Below, in pieces: positions 48,005 to 58,429 of a DNA stretch of 64,000 nucleotides. Both the position numbers and the translations under genes were made by a program. The notes under the pieces were generated by a model, which saw nothing but the letters and a program-made list of their open reading frames with translations, did no database searches and was not told the DNA's origin. The DNA comes from Pseudocercospora fijiensis CIRAD86 (taxonomy: Eukaryota > Ascomycota > Dothideomycetes > Mycosphaerellales > Mycosphaerellaceae): NCBI RefSeq assembly GCF_000340215.1, contig NW_006921540.1, forward strand, positions 242,377 through 306,376, given 5' to 3'. The first letter of the stretch is position 1. Each line of letters opens with the position of its first letter.

Positions 48005-48718
48005 CAACTCCGCCCTATCTTAAAGGCTAAGGTACCGAGCGGAAACCCTACAGCTTATATTCACTCGGTTGTCGCGGAGCGCTTATAGGTAAGGTATTAG
48101 AAAAGAGTATAAAAAGTACGAGAAGAGTATCCTAGGATATAGGTCGTAAGTGAATAAGAGTAGCACGCCTAGTTATTTATATAGTACGTTACTCTATACG
48201 ACTAAGAGCCTATATTATCTCGTGCTTCGCTTATAAGACCTCGACTCTACTAATATACTGTTATTCTCCTGCTCGGTCGCTGTCTCAAATCTTCTTCGAG
48301 TTGCCGGACTTAGTGCGTATCTGTAGCTATGCAATAGCGCTACGTATTATAGAGAATCAACTCCGCCGTATCTCGAAGGCTAAGGTACCGAGCGGAAATC
48401 CTATAGCTTATATTCACTCGGTTGTCGCGGAGCGATTATAGGTAAGGTATTAGAAAAGAGTATAAAAAGTACGATAAGAGCATCCTAGGATATAGGTCGT
48501 AAGTGAATAAGAGTAGCACGCCTAGTTATTTATATAGTACGTTACTCTATACGACTAAGAGCCTATATTATCTTGTGCTTCGCTTATAAGACCTCGACTC
48601 TACTAGTATACTATCGATCTCCTCCTCGGTCGCTAATACGCTGTCTTAATTCTTCTTCGAGTTGCCGGACTTAGTGCGTATCTGTAGCTATGCAATAGCG
48701 CTACGTATTATAGAGAAT
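48005..48718 (+). repeat. ~357-bp tandem duplication in element D
   Basis: Copy 1 at 48005-48357 and copy 2 at 48358-48718, head to tail, about 93-95 percent alike by eye. Both contain CGAGCGGAAA, GTTGTCGCGGAGCG and GTTGCCGGACTTAGTGCG. The duplication lies just upstream of plus-strand frame 2. Confidence 0.85.
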
Positions 48719-49500
48719 TTCTCGTTGAAGTTTCTCTCTCGTAGGCTTGCTATCTGCCTCGTAGTACAGAGGATCAAAGTGCTAATGCTAAAGAATCTCC
48801 TTGTAGTTAGGATGCTAGGGCTCCTTAGGACCTTTATGTTTTGGGTCTAAATAGAGACGTATTATAAACGTTCTATCGCCCTTTCGCTTACTACTCGCTA
48901 GGTCGCGATATACGAAGAAACTAATCTAAATGTAGCTCGTCTCTATAAGAGCCGGGTGAATATAGAGCGCTATATTTCTACTTCGTACCTTAGATTTAGG
49001 GACGGCGCGGAGATAAAATTAGAAATGTAGCCGGTACCTATAGCCGGCAAAAGGATGCGAAAATGGGCCTCCTCCTAGGTTAATCTAACGACTAAATACA
49101 ATTTCTAACTAATCCGCTATAAACCGACGCCGAATTTTAGCTAGAAGCTATATATCTTTATTTTAAAGAGTAACCCGCTTCGTATAGATAGCAAGGAGGT
49201 TTAAAAGCTTAAGCTCGGTTACGAGAAATGCCTCCGTAGCTTCCTAAAGAGTACTAATCGCCTTAGCCGTAAATCGTATACTAGACCGAAAATCTAATAT
49301 AATTTCTCGGACGAGTCGCTAGAAGGGAGTCTTAGGGATTAAAAGCTCGGTCCCTCTTTTGTTTTAGAAAAGCCGGATCTAGCGAAGGGCAATAGTACCT
49401 AGTTTAAAGCGCCGCTTCTTTGTCGTCGAGTCCTGCCTTGTTCCCTTTCTTTTAATAGAAAGATAACTTTTCTTCGCAACAGTCTTCGTCCGCCTACTCT
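48650..49500 (+). pseudogene. Unknown RIP-mutated frame 2 in element D
   Basis: A continuous plus-strand frame of about 280 codons interrupted by TAG/TAA only. It reads from ENFSLKFLSRRLAICLVVQR through RLYKSRVNIERYISTSYLRF to LGYEKCLRSFLKSTNRLSRK and FSDESLEGSLRD. It passes a GCCGGT/GCCGGC cluster (49029-49049) in frame. Function unknown. It could be a gene on the opposite strand to the transposase. Confidence 0.5.
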
Positions 49501-50069
49501 TTTTAGCCTTCTCCTATCTACCTATAGCCTTCTTGTTTTTCGGTACTGTTTTCCGAGGAACCCCCTTCCTTCGTATATACTACGGAGAGCCTTGCTCTTC
49601 CGATATCTCGTTCTCGCTACGGTCTCCCTATGCTTAGCTTGCTTTACCCTTGCCCTTTAGCCTCTAAAGATATTTATCTACGCGTTTAGGCGACGAGGGT
49701 ATATCGGTAGGACCTAGAAAATTAATAAGTATATAATCGTAAGGAGACATTAATGCTTCTTACCTTCTAGAACAAATAGTCTTCTATTAAACCGCCTTAT
49801 TAGGTTATCGTTAGATTCGAATAAAGGATAGTAGCTTAAGGAAGGGGAGGCAGCCGGCTTAGGAAGGCCCGAAGAGCCGAATCCTTAAGGCATGTTTGTC
49901 TTTAAGAATATAGGGAAAGGGAAGAAGGAGAGGAAGAGCGAATAGAGAATTAGAAATAGTCCGCAGGTAAGCGGGGTCGGTTACTATAGCAACTAGTCTG
50001 TTTGGGTCCTAGGAATTCGAAACACATTTCGGACATATGCCGGCTATATACGCCGGCTATATTACCTTA

Positions 50070-52412
50070 TACGTAAACGCTTCGTCTCCTTAAAGCTGCT
50101 CTAAGCCTATATACGTTTCCGCTTCTCGACCCGGTATCGCCTTCTACCTCCGCCCTCCTCCTCTTCGTTATCGCTAATTAGGGTTTCGCTTAGACTAAAT
50201 TTCGCATTCTCTTCGCGCTCTTAGGTTTCTTCGATCTTAAGGTTTTCTAATTCCTCGATTAACTCCTTTAGTATAATCTTTAGTAACCTACCTTAGCGAT
50301 TCTAGTAGAGGAGATAGTATCGGAATACTATAATAGATTCGAAGGTAGTAGGCGAGTATATTCGATTAAAGCGGCCCTAGTAACGAGCGATACTGAAAGA
50401 CCTCTTATAGCCTATGCCTACGCTCGGGATAGCGAGGACGTCCCGAGCGACCGACGCTATCGTTAGAAACTTAGGCTCTAACCGCTGCTATATAGCGAGA
50501 ATATCGTCTCCGAATTCGTCTAGAAGACCGGTAAGATCTAGAGATTATTAGCCCTCTTTCCGAGCCTACGGGTTTATACTTACTCGCGCGCCGATAGAGA
50601 TCGAACTCTTCTTTATTTACTTTAGTAGTTGCTTCCTCTTCTGCCTCTACTTCCTACCTACGAAATAGGTATAATGTCGGAGCCTTCTAAACCTTCTTTT
50701 TCTTTATAGGAGCTACATTTAGACTAGTTTCTTTCCGACGCTCGTAGAACATCTTTTCTAGAATAGTCTAGTAATGCTTCGGCTATACCTCGTCCGCCTT
50801 CTATTCCGGCCTCTACTAGTATATATCCTTTTCTACCGGGTTAAGCAAGTACGCAACGCTATAGATATCCCCGAACGAGTTAAAGGTAGCACTGTAATAT
50901 TTATGCAACTTAGTATAGGAGGTGTCTATAGCTTTCGTTATAGCTACTTTCTAGGGAACGCTCTTCCTAGCTAGCTTAGCTACGGTTTCCTCGAGCTCGT
51001 TAAAGAGCTAGTTGTAGTACGCAAAGACAAGGTAGATCGTCGGTCCTCGGGTTCTTCTAATCGTAGCAGTAACCTTCGCGTAATGCTTACTAATATCGAC
51101 GAGATACTCTACTTAGCGCTATTCGGCGGCGGTAAGGCCGAGCTACTTAATACCCTCGGAACTCTAATAGATCTCGAGAGCGGTACGTAAAGTATATCCC
51201 CTCGTAACTATATAGAAAGTCGAATCGAACCGGGTCTTAACGTCTTAGGTAAAACGGAGTAGGCGCTAAGGAGGCCGCTTTTGCTATCGCTTATTCTATG
51301 CGATATTCTAGGCATCGGTTTTAGGGCGCTCGATTAGGTTCTTTTAAATAGCCTCGAATCGGTTATATCTCTATAAGCTCGAGTTCGTATATATTGCTAG
51401 ACGACGAAGCTAGAGAAAAAGAGTTAGAACTATACTAGGTTGCCGGCTATAGGTGCCGGCTACGGACAAAAGTTATACCTTATATAAAACGAGAGCGAGG
51501 CTCTCTGCCTTATCCCGTCTCATTACTATAATAAGTTTCTCGACTTTCGACTTTGCTTTATCCTCATCTAGGATCTTCTATTAGTCGTCGTTTAATAGTG
51601 CAATTTTAAGCGTCTTAAAGAGGGCTCGGATCGCGATTTGAACTATATAAGCGAGGTAGGGAAACTTCTATAGGGATGTAACTAGCAACGACGTCGGCTC
51701 CGATTTAATAGGGCTAGGGCTATTAATAGGCTCCTCTTTATCGTTATTATTATACGTATTATCGTACGTATCCGGAATCGTAGCGAGCTTAACATTCGGA
51801 AGATTAAGCTAGATTGTAGACCTTGTAATCTCCTCTACGTACTCGACCCTATCGATACAATTAGTAATTTTAAAGACATATGCGAGTGAATTATATATAC
51901 AACGCCTTATACAATGTTCGATTATTACTAGCGTTGTCCGTAGTAATCGAGATTAGTTTCGTTATTACGCTAACCCTGTCTATTGCCGTATAGACAAGCT
52001 TCGCTATATCCTTACTAGTATAGGAACCTAGAATTTTAGGGAATCCGATTATTAGTTCCTAGAGTTTCTAATCCGAATTGATAAAGTATAGCATAATCGA
52101 GAGGAAGGAGGCTCTTATAGTCCGGCTTAACTAGCTATCGATAGCAATAGCTACTCGGCGAGTATTACGGAGGATCTCCCGAATATCGTCTAATGCAGCC
52201 TCTTTGTTCTTTTCGAATATAATACGCTAGGTTGTCGCGCCGAGAAATAGGGGAGGGTAGTTTATAAGATATAGGTATATCTTCTATATAGACTCCCTTT
52301 CGTAGAAGTCTTCCGGAAGACCGTTTATAGCTAGCATTTCGTTTGCTAGTTGCTTAAAGTCTTCGGGGGAGAAATCGGTAGCCTTTAATCCTAGAGCTTC
52401 CTTAAGCGTAGC
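50070..52412 (-). pseudogene. hAT transposase of element D, RIP-mutated
   Basis: At least two exons (52412-51479 and 51409 to about 50070), joined by a 69-nt intron (GTATAA...CTCTAG, 51478-51410) with frame kept. hAT hallmarks in order: AIAID then the core MLYFINSD, GSYTSKDIAKL (family HTG), ITTDNASNN, DVKTRFDSTFY (family DVxTRWNST), TRGPTIYLVFAYYNQLF-like region, and the dimerisation domain FLTIASVARDVLAIPSVGIG...FNRIYSPTTFES. TAG/TAA stops and His/Gly losses make it inactive. The upstream 100-nt intron candidate (52512-52413) links to frame Y, but the phases do not fit cleanly. Confidence 0.85.
51441..51465. repeat. GCCGGC cluster inside the transposase intron
   Basis: Two GCCGGC sites with spacer, within intron 51478-51410. 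Confidence 0.75.
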
Positions 52413-52450
52413 CTATAATAATTAGCTAGATCTCTACGGTTGATTTAGGT

Positions 52451-52497
52451 AGCCGGAATCTATAGCCGGTAGCTATAGCCGGCAGCTATAGCCGGCA
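52451..52497. repeat. GCCGGC cluster inside a 100-nt intron
   Basis: Four tandem 12-13 bp units (TAGCCGGMANCTA) inside the GTATGT...ATTATAG interval 52512-52413. Confidence 0.75.
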
Positions 52498-52512
52498 TTT
52501 TAGAAGACATAC

Positions 52513-53176
52513 CTCTTTCTAGAACGCTGTATCTATATTAACTCTCCTCTCTCCTTAAGATTCCCGACACCGTTTAGAATAGAGATAGTTCGTAAGCGAT
52601 AAGTTCCTATCCCCTAGTTTCGGGTATTTTAAGATTAAACCGTAGAAGTTGCAGACAATTACTAGTTAACCTTTAAGTCGAGAAGTCGTATAACGGTACA
52701 ATGCCCCCTCTATAAAGAACTTCTAGAATGTGTCCGTTCGCTCCTTACTCCCCTATCGTATCGAGTACTTCCGGAGTTTACACTCCTTCGAACGTAAGTA
52801 TAAAGGGAACTATATCTTATAGACCTATTGATTGAACTGCTCTATATACTCGGGTTTCTAAAGATACGCCTAGCTAGCCTTTTCGAAGATTTCCGGGTTA
52901 ATACTCGATGTTCTTATATCTCCGAACAACCTTCTACTTAGACTCCGTAAAGGTAAGGACTAGGTAGTAGTACCCTATAATGAATTCCTACTACTAGGAT
53001 TCGGAGAGGATGAATCTAGCCCTAATCGTAGTCTAGGACTCGATAGGCTCGAAGGTAAGTATGCGACCTCCTCTCGACGTTATCGTAATCTCGCTCGTAT
53101 ACTAGACTGTTTCGACTGTCGTCTCGTTGTTACCCTTCCTAGTATAGCGCCTAGTATATATACAATGTCGGTCGGC
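52513..53176 (-). pseudogene. Frame Y in element D, possible transposase N-terminus
   Basis: About 220 codons readable through TAG/TAA: HCIYTRRYTRKGNNETTVE, EITITSRGGRILTFEPIES, IGYYYLVLTFTESK, ending at a GTATGT donor at 52512. No zinc finger or other domain is evident. Adjacent to, and on the same strand as, the transposase. Whether it is its first exon or a separate gene is unresolved. Confidence 0.5.
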
Positions 53177-53861
53177 ATGTTTTGAGGTTTCGTACGGTAA
53201 GGTAAGGACTTAGGAGTAGTAGATATGTACTAGTAGCTGTAGAGAAACACCCTTTCTTTTATAGCATCGTATCGTTAGGAACAGCTAGGCAGTAAATAGC
53301 TAGCTACCTTTTTTTTTTGTTTCCTAGCTACCTAACTACTAGATTTTTTTTCCTAGCTACCCTAGCTAGCCTAACTACTAGAATTTCTTTCCTAGCTACC
53401 CTAACTACCTGAATTTTGCCTTCTATACGGCGGCTCTCTCCTACTAACGGAACCGAGCTACTATACCTAACGAATCTAAGCTCGTTTTTAGTCTCAATCT
53501 ATCCTCTTTCGGTATAAGACACTCGATAAGCAAATGCTTAGGCCGAGTCTAACTACGAAACCTAAGACTAACTAATAGCTCTATTAACTAATCCTGATCC
53601 TCGAACTCCTTCCGCTTCTTAGTAAAGACCTTAAAGAGCGCTCGAGCTTCTTCGGGTGCCTACGGAGTAGTCGAGATAAAGCCGTATCGCTAAAATAGGT
53701 AATCCTTCGGAGGCTTATATAGAGATTCAGAGAATTCTAACGCTAACCTATCCTACTAGTAGCTTAGATTCCGGATATAAGCCCTCTCTACCTTAGTAAA
53801 GATTTCATATAGCAGTAGCACTCTGCCTTCGAGAAACGCTTTCTGTTTAACTGTTAGTATC

Positions 53862-53884
53862 TGCCGGCTACGAACGCCGGCTAT
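53862..53884. repeat. GCCGGC cluster inside intron 53908-53843
   Basis: Two GCCGGCTA units (one with CGAAC spacer) between donor GTAATT and branch-like ACTAAC. Confidence 0.75.
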
Positions 53885-54424
53885 ATATACCGAGTATAGA
53901 ATAATTACCTGTACCCCTTCCTCCTATAGTAATACTTCTGCCGTCCCTAGATACCTAGCCCCGATCGCATTAATCGCAAGCCACTTTGCCTTTATAGACG
54001 CAAAGGCTTCGCTCTAATACTAATAAAGAAACTTCTACTCTATATCGAGGATATAAAGACGACTAGTCTCGATTCCAATCCTTACTAGCTTTTCGTAGTA
54101 GCTTTAACTATAATTTTCTAGATTGATAGGACTTATGCCTTAGCCCTTTACTAGTATCTCGTCTCTTTAACTGTGCTCGATCTACTCCTAGCGCTTATCG
54201 TCTATAGCGTTAGGCCCTAAGACTGCACCTATTACTAGATCGACGTATAGTATCTCCTCGCTTTTTTTAGTTCCTTTATTCGTAGTATTAAGCTCTATCG
54301 CGGCATCCTAAACTCTAGCATTGTTGTTCTCGGCTATCTAAATATCTCCGTTACTATCGGTCGTATCGATAGAGGTAGCGACTATAGGTCTAAATGCTAT
54401 TAGTTAACGTGTCAAAGAAAAATA

Positions 54425-54479
54425 TGCCGGCTATAGCTACCGGCTACGGCTGCCGGCTATAGCTGCTAGCTACGGCCGC
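54425..54479. repeat. GCCGGC cluster inside intron 54496-54397
   Basis: Five consecutive 12-bp units, GCCGGCTATAGC and variants, between GTAAGT and AACTAATAG. Confidence 0.75.
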
Positions 54480-54954
54480 TAGCTAGATTAACTTACGCTG
54501 CTAGAACTTTACGCTCGAAAACTAGCCGCAATTCTTTCCTCCTCTTAGCCTTCTCTTAGGTTGTCTTCTTATTCTAACCTTCACTTTTTTCTATAGGCGC
54601 TAGCTATCGATAGAATGCCTTATTCCGCGCCTTTCTTCTCTTATCCTTGGCTCTTTTATCCTTATCTATCTTGTCCTTTCTCTCGCGGTCTCGTACGGAA
54701 TTCTTCTTCGTAGAGTACTCCTCTTTAGTCTTACGCTTTTTAGTTAGACGCTTAGGCAAAACAAACTCGCGGTCTTTAGTTCTATCTTCTGTTTAGCGCG
54801 CGGCGCGCTTCTCTCTTACTATTGTAAGGGAAAGGGGCGGGGGCGCAGCGTATAGTAGTTATTGTCGGTATAGGTATAAAGGAAGAAGTTGAAAGTGTAA
54901 GAATGTCGCGAAGCCCTAATTGTTGCCGCCTACGTAACGTTATATAGGTGAGCT

Positions 54955-55250
54955 TTCGCAACTATAGTAACTACGCCCCGGCAATAGTAACTACGCCCTA
55001 GTAACGGCAACTACGCCCTAGCAACGGCAACCACGCCCTAGCAACGGTAATAAAGCGTAGTAAATACAACCTAGTAACTATTATAGCCGGCAATCGTGGC
55101 CGGCAGTCGAATAAGAGTGTCCTTATAGCAAAACTACGCCCTAGCAACGGCAACTACGCCCTAGCAACGGCAACTACGCCTAGTAAATGTAACAGAGTTA
55201 CTATTATAGCCGGCAATCGTAGCCGGCAGTCGAATAAGAGTGTCCTTATA
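54955..55250. repeat. 20-bp subterminal tandem repeats of element D
   Basis: About seven copies of AACTACGCCCTAGCAACGGC in two groups (54970-55050 and 55130-55180). They are interleaved with two copies of a ~65-bp block containing paired GCCGGC sites (55085-55106 and 55209-55228) and GTCGAATAAGAGTGTCCTTA. Subterminal repeats are common in hAT elements, where the transposase may bind them. Confidence 0.75.
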
Positions 55251-55372
55251 GTAAAACCAATACAGTCTCTAGTTCAAACTAGGAATCTATATAGTTCGAA
55301 AAAACCAAACCGGAACTAGGGAGCTAGTTCGCCGCTAAGAAACCAAACTATATACGTTTAGTAGTTCGGAAA

Positions 55373-55392
55373 CCGAACCACTACGGGGTCTA
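55373..55392 (-). repeat. Right TIR of hAT element D
   Basis: Inverse of 45471-45490 with one change; followed by target duplicate GCCTTCGC at 55393-55400. Confidence 0.85.
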
Positions 55393-55400
55393 GCCTTCGC

Positions 55401-58336
55401 GCTAGTAGTATAGTTTAAGAAGGGAGATATAGAAGGTGTTATAGATAGTATAATAAGGTGGAAGCTATAACTAGTAGGCCTAGCTATTGCCCTTCGGTTC
55501 TCGGATACGGAATAGGCTAATATATCTTAGTGCGAGCTTAGGCCTTGTCTTGCTATCGGGTAATAGATGCTTACGGATACGGAGGTTCTTCGTACTAAGT
55601 ATAACTATATCGCCTTATTTAAAGGTTATTAGTATATAGCGCTTATCGTAGTAGGTCTTTTAGTACTCTTAAGCCCTTATTAGCTTCTTAGCTATCTTAG
55701 TATAGATTTCTCGTATCTTCTAGACACGTTCTGTTGCCGCTAGTGTCTCTAGTACTTAACGCGCTTCCCTTTCCTTACGCTCGGCCTCGAGCGATAGTAG
55801 GTCTTGTAGCATAGTAGCGTTCTAGCCTATTATAGCTATATAGGGCGAGATCTTAGTTGCTAAATGTATACTATTATTATGTGCGAATTCTGTAGGCTAT
55901 AGGAGGTTAACCTAATCCTCGGGATTCTTATTAATATAGCTGCGTAGGTACTGCTATAGGGTAGCATTCTACCTCTCTGTTTGACCGTTAGTCTATAGAT
56001 AGAAGGCTATTAATAGCCGATGCTTTAGTCTTAGCTATAGGCATATTTCGCTCTAGTAGTGCGATATAAATGTCGAGCCCCTATCGGAGACTATCCCCTT
56101 AGGGGTTCCCTAATAGGTATAGAAGATGTTAGTCTATAGCGCCTCTACTATATTAATAGTAGTCTAATCCTTACGCGCCGGGATGTATCGAGCGCCTTTA
56201 GTAAATCGATCTACTATAATAAGGATAGTATTATATACGTCCTTGCTACCCCTACGCTTAGTAGGCAGAAGGCCTATAATAAAGTCTATTATTAGCTTAG
56301 CAAATAGCTTCTTTAGAACAGGGAGCGAAGACAACTCGCCGAACGGCAAGTGCTTCGGTGCTTTAACTCGCTAGCATACTATATAGGTCTGTATATACTC
56401 CTTTATATGCCGCTTACTATTTAGCTAGTAGTATATACGCGATAGTAACTCGTACGACCTCTCTATACTATAGTAACTAGCGAGCTTACTATTATAGTGC
56501 CTCTTTAAAAGCTCTTATCTAATCGATTGTTTAGCGGGGATATAGTATCTGCCCTTAAACCTTAAGTAACCCTTGTCGTCGATCGACTAACTATTACTCT
56601 TACTAGATCGAGTCGCCCGCCTACTTATAAGCTTATTAATACGCTCGATAGTAAAGGCGTCCCTCTACTAAGTACGTAATAGCTTATCTATAAACAATTA
56701 ACTATCCCTATTTATAAGGTTATTTAATAGTACCCTCGCTATTAAAACGAGGTACGTATTATATATATCTAATAGCACTAGCAGCCGGAACTACTACAAC
56801 CTCTTTTATAGTGCTATCGCTATATAGGCTATTACTATAGATAGCAATGTCTTTAATCGAGTTATTATAGCTCGAGCGATCTACGTCCTTTCTAACGCGT
56901 ACTAGAAGTCTAAAGAACGGCAACTCCGCTATAGTATTTGTTACCGCTGCGGGGTCTGGAAGTCCGCTTATCCTACGCTTGCTTATTAACAATATAGGCT
57001 ATAGTAATCTTATGCTATAGGGTTAGAAACAATGAATTAATAGATTGCTAAGTCTCGCTATCGTAATTAGGCCGCCTCGATAGGCTATCGGTAGGGTTAC
57101 TTACGCCTAGCCGATATAATATATTAAAATCGAACCTAGCGAGTCTAACGGCCTATCTAGCCTATCGACCTATAACCCTTGTAACCTTAGTAATACTACG
57201 TAGGTTGTTATAGTCTATATAGACCTAAATTGTGTACTAAGCACTATCGAGATAGTAGCGCTAATACTTAAAGGCTTCTACGATTACTAAGAGCTCTTAC
57301 TTATAGGTCTTATATCGACGTTCTATATCGATTATCTTTCGTAAAAAGAAGGCAATCGGGTCCTAGTAATAGTTATTATCTGATTGCTATAATATAATAG
57401 CCGATATAGCGAACTATAAAGCGTTAGTCTTAATTCGGATCTGCTTGCTTAGTACGAAATAGTGCAATAAGGGGACATTAGTAAAGCGTTGCTTTAGGCC
57501 GTTAAAAGCGGCTTGTGCTCTATTAGTCTATTTGAACTCTCTAGTTAGGTTAGCCTTAGTTTTAGTAAGCTTAGTTAGGGGCATTATATACCGTAAATAG
57601 CCCTTAATAAACCGACGGTAGAAGTTAGCGAAGCCGAGGAACGACTATAGCTCCTTAATTAACGTAGGAATAGGCTATTTAGTAATAGTTTTAATCCGAT
57701 TAGGATTAGCCTTAATATCCTTAGTTAATACGAGGAAGCTAAGGAAGGATACCTCCTTAGTAGCTAAGGTATATTTAGAAGGCTTGCAATATAGGCTATA
57801 GGCCTATAGGCGGTCGAGGACCTTTCGTACTATAGCCTAGTATTCTGCAATATTAGGTAAGTGTATATAAACTAGGATGTTATCTAGGTAAACTATATAG
57901 AGGTAATCTAATAGGCCTAATAGGGCCCGATTAATATAGGACTAGAATATAGCAGGGGCATTAGCTAGCCTAAATAGTATAACTAAGTACTCGAAATAGC
58001 TATAGCGAGTGCGAAAGGCTATCTTCTATTTATCGCCCTTACGAATACAAATGCGGTAATAGGCGTCCTTAATGTCTAATATAGTATAGTAGTAGGCACT
58101 AGAAAGGCGATTAAGGGTCTTATTAATAAGAGGAAGTAGATAGCGATCTTTAATAGTAATAGTATTAAGCCTACGATAATCGATATAGAGGCGTAGGCTA
58201 CTATCCTTCTTTAGTACGAATAGGATAGGTACTAGGCATACGGTTATAGTACGAAGGTATCGTAACGGTTGTACGGTACAAAAGTTTATGCATTCTCTAA
58301 GGTGCCGCAAGGCAAGCTATCTATATAATAGTCCTA
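55401..58336 (-). pseudogene. RT-RNase H-integrase part of element C pol, RIP-mutated
   Basis: Minus strand. Reverse transcriptase begins near 58336, with ILFVLKKDSSLRLYIDYRRL then NTITIKDRYLLPLI and YYTILDIKDAYYRI (58310-58026). RNase H follows near 57.4-57.2 kb. The integrase core at 56349-56164 reads KLIIDFIIGLLPTKRRGS then VDRFTKGARYIPA. The integrase C-terminal part near 55.6-55.4 kb has DIVILSTKNLRIRK and YNTFYISLLKLYY. Upstream pol and gag are cut off by element B at about 58340. Downstream continues in the chromodomain fragment left of element D. Confidence 0.85.
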
Positions 58337-58338
58337 CT

Positions 58339-58417
58339 ATTAGTAGCAATAGCGACCGCAGCGGTCGATAGTAACCGCTGCCTGCTATCGTATATGTAAT
58401 AGTATTATATCGTAACA
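58339..58417 (-). repeat. 3' LTR of element B (short)
   Basis: Starts TGTTACG at 58417 on the minus strand, immediately after the polypurine tract. The far end is set by where element C RT becomes readable, so its length (about 75-80 bp) is approximate. Contains the inverted pair GCAGCGGT / ACCGCTGC. Confidence 0.6.
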
Positions 58418-58429
58418 GCCTCCCCCTCT

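Larger units (their letters stand above)
53400..54840 (-). pseudogene. Accessory ORF of element D, two introns, unknown function
   Basis: Exons on the minus strand: about 54840-54497, 54396-53909 and 53842-53400, separated by introns 54496-54397 (GTAAGT...AACTAATAG) and 53908-53843 (GTAATT...ACTAAC...ACAG). The first exon is very basic (KDKIDKDKRAKDKRRKARNK). The others encode helical sequence (SYYEKLVRIGIETSRLYILD, KAFLEGRVLLLYEIFTKVER, PKHLLIECLIPKEDRLRLK). Both introns hold GCCGGC clusters. No family recognised. Position upstream of the transposase suggests an accessory protein. Confidence 0.55.
45471..55392 (-). mobile_element. Element D: 9.9-kb hAT DNA transposon
   Basis: Terminal inverted repeats TAGACCCCGTAGTRGTTCGG at both ends (one mismatch in 20) are flanked by the perfect 8-bp direct duplication GCCTTCGC (45463-45470 and 55393-55400), the size expected for hAT elements. 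The insertion lies inside the pol gene of element C. Contents, minus strand: an N-terminal frame (54.84-53.40 kb), frame Y (53.18-52.51 kb), the hAT transposase (52.41-50.07 kb) and a small basic ORF (47.45-47.17 kb). Plus-strand frames lie at 46.7-47.15 and 48.65-49.5 kb. Clustered GCCGGC motifs recur through the whole element. RIP-mutated. Confidence 0.88.
43951..58336 (-). mobile_element. Element C: Ty3/Gypsy retrotransposon split by elements D and B
   Basis: Two minus-strand pol fragments join perfectly when element D and one copy of its 8-bp target duplication are removed. RT to integrase lies at 58336-55401 and the chromodomain at 45462-45190. The polypurine-like AACGGGGGCAG near 44255 on the minus strand, followed by TGCTAC, may mark the start of the 3' LTR. 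The 5' part (gag, protease) must lie beyond element B, outside the window. Confidence 0.8.

Noticed and set aside
45471..55392. Element D as a Starship-type giant transposon
   Set aside because: No tyrosine-recombinase captain was seen; 8-bp target duplication, TIRs and transposase motifs fit hAT.
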